From the NCBI GenBank assembly GCA_023421955.1, contig JAEZSE010000021.1, forward strand, positions 1 through 64,000: DNA of 64,000 nt, written 5' to 3'. This DNA is from Bacillota bacterium (lineage in GTDB: Bacteria; Bacillota; Clostridia; Christensenellales; UMGS416). A program made the translations under genes and the position numbers. The notes beneath the pieces are model-generated. The model worked only from the letters and a program-made list of their open reading frames with translations, did not search any database and was not told where the DNA came from. Each line of letters starts with the position of its first letter. The stretch's first letter is position 1. Below are positions 16,696 through 24,674 of the stretch, piece after piece.

Positions 16696-17188
16696 AAAAG
16701 TCCACAACCTCGCCCAAAAAGAGCGTGTGGAAATCGCCGTTGGGATAAAAGTCCTCCGCCTTTCCGTCAGCAAAAAGCTCCGGCGCCATATTTGCCGTCA
16801 TCACCACGCGGCACTCAATGTGCATCCACGCCTGTGCAACCACCGGAGTGTCCAGTGTGCGGCCGTGTTGAGCGGTCAGGCCGCACTCGGCGAACTTATC
16901 CATGTTGCGGCCGCTCTTGCTACCGCAGAATGCAAGCTCTTTAGCAAGTTCGCCGGGCTTTGGGATGCTGATCGTGAACTTGCCGGACTGCGAGATCAAC
17001 CCGTGGCTGAACCGCGACAGCCGCACCGGCGCGGTAATGACCGGCCTGGACCAATACACGCCCACGCTGCCCCAGCTGATCGTCATCGTGTTGGCCTTGC
17101 CGCAATGCTCACTGGTTAAAAAGACCCCCTGCCCGTTGAGCCGGCTCGTGAATTCGTCGGCAAAGCGCTTCCAGTTTTTCCAATCCAT
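16685..17188 (-). CDS. Flavin reductase-like FMN-binding protein
   Basis: 167 residues. The ATG at 17188 was preferred over one six bases upstream because GGAGG then lies at normal spacing. Split beta-barrel fold of the flavin reductase/HpaC group that binds FMN. Visible are NTMTISWGSVGVYWSRP near the N-terminus, FTISIPKPGELAKELAFCGSKSGR, and FLGEVVDFY at the end. Clostridial relatives are generally small redox proteins of unknown partner. The start follows the thuA stop immediately (2 bases). Confidence 0.88.
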   Translation of the reverse strand: MDWKNWKRFADEFTSRLNGQGVFLTSEHCGKANTMTISWGSVGVYWSRPVITAPVRLSRFSHGLISQSGKFTISIPKPGELAKELAFCGSKSGRNMDKFAECGLTAQHGRTLDTPVVAQAWMHIECRVVMTANMAPELFADGKAEDFYPNGDFHTLFLGEVVDFYET

Positions 17189-17190
17189 AT

Positions 17191-17931
17191 TCATACCTCC
17201 CAGGGTTCACCCTTCAAATCTGTGTTGCTGCGGTAATTGATCGCTGCTTGCCGGCGCGGGCGCATCACATGGCGCACCCCATTGGCGATCACGCGTTGTA
17301 CTTCCTTCTGTTGATAAATCGGCAGCGTCTCATGGCCGGGGCTGAAGTAAAACACCTTGCCAAGGCCGCGGGTCAGCGTAAAGCCGCTGCGGAACACCTC
17401 TCCGCCGCTGTACCAGCTGATGAAGATCAGTTCATCGGGTTGGGGGATGTTGAAGTGCTCGGCATAGGTCTCCGACTTGGGCACCTCAAAGAAGTCCTCG
17501 ATGCCAGCCGCGATGGGGTGAGCGGGGTTCACCACCCACACACGCTCAAGGTCGTCGCTTTCCCGCCAGGAAAGCAGGTTGGCCGGCGTGCCGCACAGCC
17601 TGCGGAAGATCTTGGAGGCGTGGCCGGAGTGCAGCACGATCAGGCCCATGCCCTCCTCCGTCACACGACGGAACACTTTTTCCACCACGGTGTCGGAGAC
17701 CTCATGGTGGCAAATATGCCCCCACCAGATCAATACGTCGGTTTGGTCCAAAACGTCATCGGTCAGGCCATGCTCCGGCTCGTCCAGCGTGGCGGTGCGC
17801 ACAACCAAGTCTTCTTCCTTGCCCAGAAACGATGCGATTGTGGCGTGGATTCCCTCGGGGTAAACGGCCTTGACGGCCTCGTCGGTCTTTTCATGGCGGA
17901 ATTCATTCCACACGGTGACATTGATTTTCAT
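17191..17931 (-). CDS. ThuA-domain protein (trehalose utilisation-like)
   Basis: 246 residues with AGGAGGG before the ATG. ThuA domains have a class I glutamine-amidotransferase-like fold and occur in sugar utilisation clusters; Rhizobium ThuA acts in trehalose/disaccharide metabolism. Visible are the N-terminal VTVWNEFRHEK, LIWWGHICHHEV, GLIVLHSGHASKIFR (nucleophile-elbow position), VNPAHPIAAGI, and RGLGKVFYFSPGHE. First gene of a compact four-gene operon. Confidence 0.9.
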   Translation of the reverse strand: MKINVTVWNEFRHEKTDEAVKAVYPEGIHATIASFLGKEEDLVVRTATLDEPEHGLTDDVLDQTDVLIWWGHICHHEVSDTVVEKVFRRVTEEGMGLIVLHSGHASKIFRRLCGTPANLLSWRESDDLERVWVVNPAHPIAAGIEDFFEVPKSETYAEHFNIPQPDELIFISWYSGGEVFRSGFTLTRGLGKVFYFSPGHETLPIYQQKEVQRVIANGVRHVMRPRRQAAINYRSNTDLKGEPWEV

Positions 17932-18005
17932 GGTGCCCTCCTCAAGTCAGAGTATTTCCATGGGTGCCAGAAAATAGTAACACAACGATGGGGATATGCA
18001 AGTGG

Positions 18006-18146
18006 TGAGGCGGAGTCAAGCAACAAACTCCCTCCGGCGGCTATGCCGCCACCTCCCTCAAGAGGGAGGCAAGTATAGCTTGTTCAGGCTGTACTTGTCC
18101 CCCTCCTGAGGGGGATGTCGCCCAAAGGGCGACAGGGGGAGTTTTA
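18006..18146. repeat. Dispersed palindromic repeat block between thuA and recG
   Basis: CTCCCTCCGGCGGC...GCCGCC, CTCCCTCAAGAGGGAGG, CCCCCTCCTGAGGGGG and GTCGCCCAAAGGGCGAC hairpins in a row, bounded by AAACTCCC and GGGAGTTTT, an imperfect terminal inverted repeat. Same class as the DUF559-associated island. No gene is seen between 17932 and 18199. Confidence 0.85.
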
Positions 18147-18199
18147 TGGATGCCCGATGATTACGGGGAGGTTCGGATATCCAGAGCACTAAACCCGCG

Positions 18200-20248
18200 T
18201 CAGTTAAACACAATCCCTTCAACCTTTCGCTCAAACTTAACCCTGGCAGCCTCCAGCAACTGCTCATACTCTGCCGCAAGCTGCGGCACTCCCAGCTCCC
18301 GCACCGCGGCATCCACATCGGCCAGCAGCTTCACGTCCTTCAAATACTTCATCACATGCATGTCGATCATGCCGGATTGCCGCGCCCCCAGAAATTCACC
18401 GGGGCCCCGCTGGGCAAGATCGGCCTCGGCCACTTTGAAACCGTCGGTGGTCTCCGTCATCACCTTCAGGCGGCTGATCGAATCCGGCGCTGCCCGACCG
18501 GTGGAAAGGAAGCACCAGGCCTGCTGGCCGCCGCGCCCCACCCTGCCCCGCAGCTGGTGCAGCTGGGCCAGACCGAACCGGTCGGCGTTTTCAATCACCA
18601 TGATCGACGCGTTGGGGATGTTCACTCCCACCTCAATCACCGTGGTGGAGACCAGCACCATCGCCTCAGCCCGCCGAAAAGCATCCAGCGCCGCGTCCTT
18701 GTCCTCTGCGGGCATCCGCCCGTGCACCAGCGCCATACCTACGCCGTGGAGCGCACCGGCTTTCAGCTCGTTATAAAGGTCTATTGCTGCCTGGGCATCC
18801 AGCTTGTCTGACTCCTCGATCAATGGGCAGACAATGTAGGTCTGCTTGCCCAGCCTTGCCTGTTCGGCGATGTAGCGGTACATATCGCTTTGCTTTTCCG
18901 GCGGCACGATGCGGGTGAGCACCGGCTTCCGGCCCGGCGGCAGCTCGTCCACAATCGAAACATCCAGGTCGCCGTAAAGGATCAACGCCAACGTGCGGGG
19001 CACCGGTGTGGCAGACATCACCAGCATGTCCGGTTCGCCGCCCTTTGCTTTGAGCGCCGATCGCTGCCGCACGCCAAATCGGTGCTGCTCGTCGGTGACG
19101 ACCAGGCCCAAATCCTTAAACTTCACGGCCTTTTCAATAAGGGCATGGGTGCCGGCCACCACCTGCCACGCGCTTGTTTGGATCGCCTGCAGCGCGGCCT
19201 TCTTCTCAGCGCCCTTCATGCTGCCCTTCAGTAGGCCCACCGAAATGCCCAGTGGCTCCAGCACCTGCTTCAGGCTCTCGTAATGCTGGCCGGCCAGGAT
19301 CTCCGTGGGGGCCATCAGTGCCCCCTGCCGGCCTTCCATCGCAGCAAGATAAAGGGCCCCCAGCGCCAGCGCTGTCTTGCCTGAGCCCACATCGCCCTGC
19401 ACCAGCCGGTTCATCGGCACAGGGGAACGCAGGTCGGCTGCAATTTCACCCAGCACCCGCTTTTGCGCGCCGGTGAGCCGGAAGGGCAGCGATGCCTCAA
19501 ACCGGTTGACATTCCCTTCCGGGCAAAGCAATGGCTCGCGGCCCGCCGTAGTCTTTCGTCTTGCGCCGATGCTCCTGAGCATGATGAGGAACAGCAGCAA
19601 CTCCTCAAAGGCCAGCCGGAGCCTGGCAGCCTCCGCAGCCTCCACCGTGGCCGGCTTGTGAATGGATTGTATGGCGAAGTTGAGCTCCGCCAGGCCATGG
19701 CGCAGGCGGAAGCCCTGGGGCAGTGTGTCCTCCAGAGGTCCGGCGGCCTCCAGTGCGTCGGAAACAAGGTGGCGCAGCACCTTCTGGCTCAATGCCCCGG
19801 TGAGCGGATAGATGGGCAGGATGCCCGGCAGGTCCTCTCCGTCAAAGGGTTCATAACCGGGGTTTTGCATCGCCTTCTCACCGAACCGCGCTTCCACCCG
19901 CCCGAAAAACACCCAGCGCCCGCCCTTTTGGAGCTGGTCGGCAATCCAGGGTTGGTTATACCACACAGCAGCGCAACGGCCTGTGCCGTCGTCCAGCATG
20001 GCTTTCACAACCGTCAGGCCCTTCTTGGGCCGGTGCGTCTGGGGCTTGGTGCAGATGGTGGCCACGACCACCACGTCCTGACCGTGGCGGGTTTCGGCCA
20101 ATGTGTCCGCATGGGATAGATCGCGGTAATCACGGGGCAGGTAATAAATGGCGTCGCCCACCGTATCGATGCCGATGCGGTGCAGGGCCTTGGCGCGGGC
20201 GGGGCCCACGCCCTTTAGATCAGTGACGGGGCGGTCCAGTGCGCGCAT
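18200..20248 (-). CDS. recG: ATP-dependent DNA helicase RecG
   Basis: 682 residues from the ATG at 20248 (AAAGGAG seven bases upstream). RecG remodels stalled replication forks and branch-migrates Holliday junctions. An N-terminal wedge/OB domain (LKGVGPARAKAL, YYLPRDYRD) is followed by Walker A GDVGSGKTALA, MAPTEILAGQHYE, the DExH-type box DEQHRFGVRQR, SATPVPRTLAL, and motifs V/VI TTVIEVGVNIPNA and QLRGRVGRG. Full length. It diverges from the GH3 lipoprotein gene with about 90 bases between. Confidence 0.97.
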   Translation of the reverse strand: MRALDRPVTDLKGVGPARAKALHRIGIDTVGDAIYYLPRDYRDLSHADTLAETRHGQDVVVVATICTKPQTHRPKKGLTVVKAMLDDGTGRCAAVWYNQPWIADQLQKGGRWVFFGRVEARFGEKAMQNPGYEPFDGEDLPGILPIYPLTGALSQKVLRHLVSDALEAAGPLEDTLPQGFRLRHGLAELNFAIQSIHKPATVEAAEAARLRLAFEELLLFLIMLRSIGARRKTTAGREPLLCPEGNVNRFEASLPFRLTGAQKRVLGEIAADLRSPVPMNRLVQGDVGSGKTALALGALYLAAMEGRQGALMAPTEILAGQHYESLKQVLEPLGISVGLLKGSMKGAEKKAALQAIQTSAWQVVAGTHALIEKAVKFKDLGLVVTDEQHRFGVRQRSALKAKGGEPDMLVMSATPVPRTLALILYGDLDVSIVDELPPGRKPVLTRIVPPEKQSDMYRYIAEQARLGKQTYIVCPLIEESDKLDAQAAIDLYNELKAGALHGVGMALVHGRMPAEDKDAALDAFRRAEAMVLVSTTVIEVGVNIPNASIMVIENADRFGLAQLHQLRGRVGRGGQQAWCFLSTGRAAPDSISRLKVMTETTDGFKVAEADLAQRGPGEFLGARQSGMIDMHVMKYLKDVKLLADVDAAVRELGVPQLAAEYEQLLEAARVKFERKVEGIVFN

Positions 20249-20325
20249 GCTGCGCTCCTTTGTGAGGTTACAACAGGAATTATACGGAAATAAAGCCATG
20301 ATTTCAAAGAGAATGTTCCTCATGC

Positions 20326-20331
20326 TATAAT
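20326..20331 (+). promoter_or_regulatory. Extended -10 box directly before the GH3 gene
   Basis: TGC-TATAAT with only six bases before the first ATG (20338). Transcription would start at or next to that ATG, so either the message is leaderless or the ATG at 20359 is used. Confidence 0.55.
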
Positions 20332-20358
20332 AATCACATGACAAAGAGAATCATCACA

Positions 20359-21621
20359 ATGCCAAAGTATTGGATCCGCGCCATGGCCCTGGCGTTGGCG
20401 CTTGTATTGCTGCAGGCATGTGCGGTCACTACGCTGCCAGCCACCACAGCCACGCCGCAGGCAAACACCGCCACAGCAACGCCATCAGTGGCACCGACTC
20501 CCTCCCCCTCGCCTTCTCCCATACCGACCCCGTCACCCACCGATCCCCCACCACCAACCCCCACGCCCACCACCCAACCCACGCCTGGCCCATCGTTGAC
20601 AGCAGAGCAAATCGTGGCCTCCATGACCGACGAAGAACTGCTCGGCCAGATGGTGATGCTTGGCTTTGCCGGCAGGGAGACAATGCCGGAGGAGGTGGCT
20701 GCGCTTTACCATGATTACAAGGTGGGCGGCGTGATGCTCTTCGGCTGGAACGTAAAGAATTTCGAACAGACCAAACGGCTGACAACCGCGTTGGAGGAAA
20801 TCAACCCCACTCCCCAACTGCCGCTCTTCATCGCCATCGATGAGGAGGGCGGCATCGTGCACCGGCTGCCCTGGAGGCCCTCCACCCGCTCGGCGGCCAC
20901 GATGGGCCGCCGCAACAACACCAAGGAAATCTATGACCAATACTTCCGGGTGGCCAAGGAGCTCCGGAGGGTCGGCGTGAACATCAACTTTGCTCCGGTG
21001 CTGGATATTGCGCCGGACCCCAGCCAGACCTTTATGGGCAACCGCATGTTTGGCACCGACCCCAAGAAGGTGTCAAAGCTGGTCGGGTACGCCATCGCCG
21101 GCACTCAGGACGGTGGCGTGCTGGCCCTGGGCAAGCATTTCCCCGGCCATGGCCTGACCGCCGAAGATTCCCACAAAGTGCTGCCGGTCGTGACTGCCAC
21201 CAAGGCAGAACTCAAAAATTATGCCCTGAAGCCTTTTGCCGCCGCAATCGAAAAGAAGGTGGACGCCATCCTGGTGGGCCACCTGTTGGTGCCGTCATTG
21301 GACAGCAAGTGCCCGGCGAGCCTCAGCAAAACCGTGATCACCGGCCTGCTCCGCAACGAAATGGGCTTTCAAGGGCTGGTGTTTTCCGATGACATGCGCA
21401 TGGGCGCCATCACAAGTAACTATAAAATCGGCGAGGCCTGTGTGAAGTTCATCCTGGCCGGCGGCGATGTGGTGCTGATCGGCAAATATACAGAGAAGCA
21501 GAAAGCCGCGCTGGAAACCCTGGCAGAAGCTGTGAAGAGCGGCAGGATCACAAGGGCGCGGCTGGAGGAAAGTGCCCTGAGGATTGTGCGGGCGAAGATG
21601 AGGCTGGCAGCAACGAAGTAG
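20359..21621 (+). CDS. Glycoside hydrolase family 3, NagZ-like lipoprotein
   Basis: 420 residues from the ATG at 20359; an in-frame ATG at 20338 would give seven more residues but a leaderless message. A lipoprotein signal ends at the lipobox LLQAC, followed by a Thr/Pro/Ser-rich linker of about 50 residues and then a GH3 barrel. Family signs are IAIDEEGG, NFAPVLDIAPDP, GKHFPGHG, the His/Asp general-acid loop with TAEDSHK, and the nucleophile Asp in VFSDDMRMGAI. Beta-N-acetylglucosaminidases of this type release GlcNAc from peptidoglycan fragments or chitin. It would act on the outer face of the membrane. Confidence 0.92.
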   Translation: MPKYWIRAMALALALVLLQACAVTTLPATTATPQANTATATPSVAPTPSPSPSPIPTPSPTDPPPPTPTPTTQPTPGPSLTAEQIVASMTDEELLGQMVMLGFAGRETMPEEVAALYHDYKVGGVMLFGWNVKNFEQTKRLTTALEEINPTPQLPLFIAIDEEGGIVHRLPWRPSTRSAATMGRRNNTKEIYDQYFRVAKELRRVGVNINFAPVLDIAPDPSQTFMGNRMFGTDPKKVSKLVGYAIAGTQDGGVLALGKHFPGHGLTAEDSHKVLPVVTATKAELKNYALKPFAAAIEKKVDAILVGHLLVPSLDSKCPASLSKTVITGLLRNEMGFQGLVFSDDMRMGAITSNYKIGEACVKFILAGGDVVLIGKYTEKQKAALETLAEAVKSGRITRARLEESALRIVRAKMRLAATK

Positions 21622-21675
21622 AATAATCAAGCCATCCTCATCAATGTTTAGGCGGCCTTGAATACAAGTAGAAAG

Positions 21676-22776
21676 TTATTGACAAGCCTTCACAATACCT
21701 TCGATGTATTCCAGGGGAGTCACGGTGTCCATCGCATCGCGCACTTCAGAAAAGATCACAATAACCAGCTTGTGATCTGGCACTACCACCAAGTACTGCC
21801 CGCCGTAACCCATCCCGAAAAACGCTTCATGGCCATCGAATTCATTGATCCACCAATGGTATCCATACTCTCCGAAATGATAATCCCCTTGAGAATGCAC
21901 GGTGGTGGAGTCCAAAACCCACTTCTCGGAAACGATCCGCTTGTCATCCCAGGTGCCGCCATTGAGATAGAGCAAACCTATTTTTGCCAGATCCCTTGCT
22001 GTCATATCGAGCCCAAAGCCGCCTGTGCTGGAGCCATCCTGCGATGGAATCCAGTCCACATCCGGTATTCCAAGGGGCCGAAACAAATACTTCATGCCAT
22101 AATCATACTCAGACAATCCCGTGCGCTTCTTGAGGATTGCCGCAAGCAGCTGGGAACCACCGGTGCTATAATTCCAAATCACACCCGGTTCGCTCACCAT
22201 TGGCCGATCCAGAACAAAACCATTCCAATCCTTTGCATTCCATAACGGTCCAATGGAGAAATTCCAATCCGTCCACTCCGGCCATTCAAGCCCGGAGGTC
22301 ATTGTCAGCACATGCTCCAGAGTGATGCTCTTCTTCAGTTCCGAGTCGAAAGCCTTTGCATACTCAGGGAAATAACCCTCAATTTTCTCGTCAATCCCCC
22401 TAATTTCTCCCTGATCGAGTGCGATACCAACCAAGATGGAAGTGATACTCTTGGTAACCGAATTCACTGGGTAACGCCTGTTTAAGTCTCCATCTTTGTA
22501 ATACTCTGAAATGATATATCCATCCTGCACCAAAACCATGGATTGAACAAGAGAATTGCTGACTGTCTGCTCAACAGTGGCAAGTTGCTCAACATTGATC
22601 TTCTGCGGATCAGGTTCTTTCGTCTTCCAGGATTCTGTGGGCCAATAATCCTGCTGTGATGATTGCTTGATGTTTCCCGCGGCATCCTGGCTTCCAGCAC
22701 AAGATGAAAGCAAACACATCACAATTATGCAGAAAATGACAAGCAGTGAGTTCGTGCGTGTTTTATTTATAGCCAT
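21676..22776 (-). CDS. Serine hydrolase (class C beta-lactamase fold), lipoprotein
   Basis: 366 residues from the ATG at 22776 preceded by GAGG. A hydrophobic signal ends in the lipobox CLLSSC. The beta-lactamase/penicillin-binding fold shows the nucleophile motif SVTK, the second motif NYSTG in place of YxN, and a C-terminal GMGYGG in place of KTG. Such proteins are peptidases or esterases of envelope substrates and need not hydrolyse beta-lactams. It is convergent with the GH3 gene (54-base gap, no terminator seen). Confidence 0.88.
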   Translation of the reverse strand: MAINKTRTNSLLVIFCIIVMCLLSSCAGSQDAAGNIKQSSQQDYWPTESWKTKEPDPQKINVEQLATVEQTVSNSLVQSMVLVQDGYIISEYYKDGDLNRRYPVNSVTKSITSILVGIALDQGEIRGIDEKIEGYFPEYAKAFDSELKKSITLEHVLTMTSGLEWPEWTDWNFSIGPLWNAKDWNGFVLDRPMVSEPGVIWNYSTGGSQLLAAILKKRTGLSEYDYGMKYLFRPLGIPDVDWIPSQDGSSTGGFGLDMTARDLAKIGLLYLNGGTWDDKRIVSEKWVLDSTTVHSQGDYHFGEYGYHWWINEFDGHEAFFGMGYGGQYLVVVPDHKLVIVIFSEVRDAMDTVTPLEYIEGIVKACQ

Positions 22777-22968
22777 TATCCTCTGCCCTTCATCGTTTGC
22801 GTGTTTGATCATACTACAGGAAAAACTCCCGTCTGTCATCCGAAATCTTCAACTTTTGCACTCATAGAAACAATTCTATTTGGCAGTCAGAACACATGAT
22901 GCTAATGTTTCTTCTCACAATGAACGAAATACACTAAGAGAAAAAGAATCCGCCATCGGCAGAGGGCT

Positions 22969-23715
22969 ATGACTTTGAACCTAAACAGCATCAATGTCAA
23001 TTATTCCGCACCATCAACCAATGGCCACCCGCTCTTCATCAGTAAAGAAGAATTGGCGGGCTTTTCAAGCGTGCTGAACCGCGCCATCGGCCAGTCCCAA
23101 GGCCAGACAAACACTGGTTATGATGCCATCTTTGCGGCGGCAGCGCAGAAATACAACGTGCCGCTGAACTTATTGAAGGCCGTGGCAAAGGTGGAGTCCA
23201 ACTACCACGCAAATGCCACCTCCCGCTGCGGCGCCATGGGCATTATGCAGCTGATGCCGCGCACGGCAGCATGGCTTGGCGTCAAGGATGCCTACGACCC
23301 CGAACAGAACATCATGGGCGGGGCCAAATACCTGAACATGCTGCTGAAAAAGTACGACGGCGATGTGGAGCTCACCCTCGCCGCCTACAACGCAGGGCCC
23401 GGCACCGTGCACAAACACGGCAACACCGTGCCGTCCTTCGCGCAGGGTTATGTGAACAAGGTGCTGCGCAATGTGATTGGGGAACTCTCCACCGCATCCT
23501 ATGGTGCATCCGGCACACAGGCCGTAACATCCGGCAGCGGCATCGCCCAAGCCGTGGCGGCAAGCACAGTGGCAGCCCCTGCCGAGGTGCAGAGTGTCGG
23601 TGGTGAAAACCTGCCCACGCTGCTCATGCTGAAGATTACAGCCGAAATGAAACTGCTTGAAGCGCTGGATACTGACCAGGAGCCGGGCAATGTGATCTTC
23701 CAATGCCTAGAATAA
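22969..23715 (+). CDS. Lytic transglycosylase (SLT domain)
   Basis: 248 residues. The SLT domain spans about residues 50-160: catalytic E76 in AVAKVESNYH, then SRCGAMGIMQLMPRTA, then LAAYNAGPGTV. These enzymes cut the MurNAc-GlcNAc bond of peptidoglycan with formation of 1,6-anhydro-MurNAc. No signal peptide is visible; the N-terminal ~50 residues are Ser/Asn-rich. Export by another route or release on lysis is therefore open. The C-terminal 70 residues are Ala/Ser/Val-rich and end in a short hydrophobic helix. Confidence 0.9.
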   Translation: MTLNLNSINVNYSAPSTNGHPLFISKEELAGFSSVLNRAIGQSQGQTNTGYDAIFAAAAQKYNVPLNLLKAVAKVESNYHANATSRCGAMGIMQLMPRTAAWLGVKDAYDPEQNIMGGAKYLNMLLKKYDGDVELTLAAYNAGPGTVHKHGNTVPSFAQGYVNKVLRNVIGELSTASYGASGTQAVTSGSGIAQAVAASTVAAPAEVQSVGGENLPTLLMLKITAEMKLLEALDTDQEPGNVIFQCLE

Positions 23716-23744
23716 CCCTCAGAATATCATTCAGACTGCACCTT

Positions 23745-23775
23745 CTGCCTTGACGAAACCGTCAAGGCAGTTTTT
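23745..23775 (+). terminator. Intrinsic terminator of the lytic transglycosylase gene
   Basis: CTGCCTTGAC, loop GAAACC, GTCAAGGCAG then TTTTT. Its T-tract overlaps the -35 box of the next promoter. Confidence 0.92.
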
Positions 23776-23801
23776 ACATCTGTCCATTTCAGTGCTATAC
23801 T
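23773..23801 (+). promoter_or_regulatory. Predicted sigma-A promoter of the SGNH hydrolase gene
   Basis: TTTACA (23773-23778), a 17-base spacer and TATACT (23796-23801). Confidence 0.75.
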
Positions 23802-23845
23802 GTTGCATGCCAATATACAAGCCAACAAAAACATCGGAGGCAGTG

Positions 23846-24568
23846 ATGGAATTCCTGAAGAAGCTCTCTGAAAGAAACACCAACCTGTTTGGCACAGCGC
23901 CGGTCACAGCAGCGTTCCTGGGCGACAGTGTGACGCACGGCAGCTTTGAGATCTTCATGGCCGGAGACAGCAAGATTGACGCTCTTTACGACCACGAAAA
24001 TGTATATCATGCCCGGTTCCGGAAGTTGCTCAACCAGCTCTACCCCGCTGTGCCGTTGAACATTGTGAACGCAGGGATCGGCGGTGACAGCGCCCCCAAT
24101 GGCCTGAAACGCCTGGAGCGCGACGTGCTGCGGTTTTCCCCGGACCTGGTGGTGGTTTGCTACGGCCTGAACGATGCCCATAAAGGTGTGGAAAAAGTGG
24201 GTGAATACGCCGATGCTCTGCGCGGAATCTTCCGGCTTCTGAAAGAGAAAGAAATTGAGACGGTCTTTCTGACCCCCAATATGATGAACACAAGGATTAG
24301 CCCCCTGATCAAGGACCAGTTTTTGATTGACCTGGCTGTGAAGTGCGCCGGGCTTCAGAACGACGGCGTGATGGATGCCTACATGCAGTGCGCAAGCGAA
24401 GTTTGTGCAGAGGAAGGTGTGCCGGTGTGCGACTGCTACAAGACCTGGAAGCAGCTGGATCGTTACGGCGCAGATGTGACGGCCCTCTTGGCTAACCACC
24501 TCAACCACCCCACCAGAGAGATGCACGGGTTGTTTGCGCAGGCGCTGCTTGACACGCTGCTGCTGTGA
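23846..24568 (+). CDS. SGNH/GDSL-family hydrolase
   Basis: 240 residues from the ATG at 23846 (GGAGG seven bases upstream). SGNH-fold lipase or esterase, cytoplasmic, often removing acetyl groups from carbohydrates. Block I is FLGDSVTHG with S28 as nucleophile, block II NAGIGGDSAPNG, block III VVCYGLNDAH, and the C-terminal His lies in NHPTREMHG. The usual Asp of block V is replaced by Asn (LNHPT), which may alter catalysis. Single-gene unit with its own promoter and terminator. Confidence 0.88.
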   Translation: MEFLKKLSERNTNLFGTAPVTAAFLGDSVTHGSFEIFMAGDSKIDALYDHENVYHARFRKLLNQLYPAVPLNIVNAGIGGDSAPNGLKRLERDVLRFSPDLVVVCYGLNDAHKGVEKVGEYADALRGIFRLLKEKEIETVFLTPNMMNTRISPLIKDQFLIDLAVKCAGLQNDGVMDAYMQCASEVCAEEGVPVCDCYKTWKQLDRYGADVTALLANHLNHPTREMHGLFAQALLDTLLL

Positions 24569-24587
24569 TCTCTGGATCAAGCTGCCA

Positions 24588-24619
24588 AAAGGCCTCCGTG
24601 AGATTTCACGGAGGCCTTT
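24588..24619. terminator. Bidirectional terminator between the SGNH and LCP genes
   Basis: Perfect 14-bp stem AAAGGCCTCCGTGA with its complement and loop GATT. A-rich and T-rich ends on both sides suit both convergent genes. Confidence 0.88.
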
Positions 24620-24674
24620 GCAATCAAATATTTGTACAAATCGAAGAAGAACCCGATGTGCCCCTTGCTCCGCG

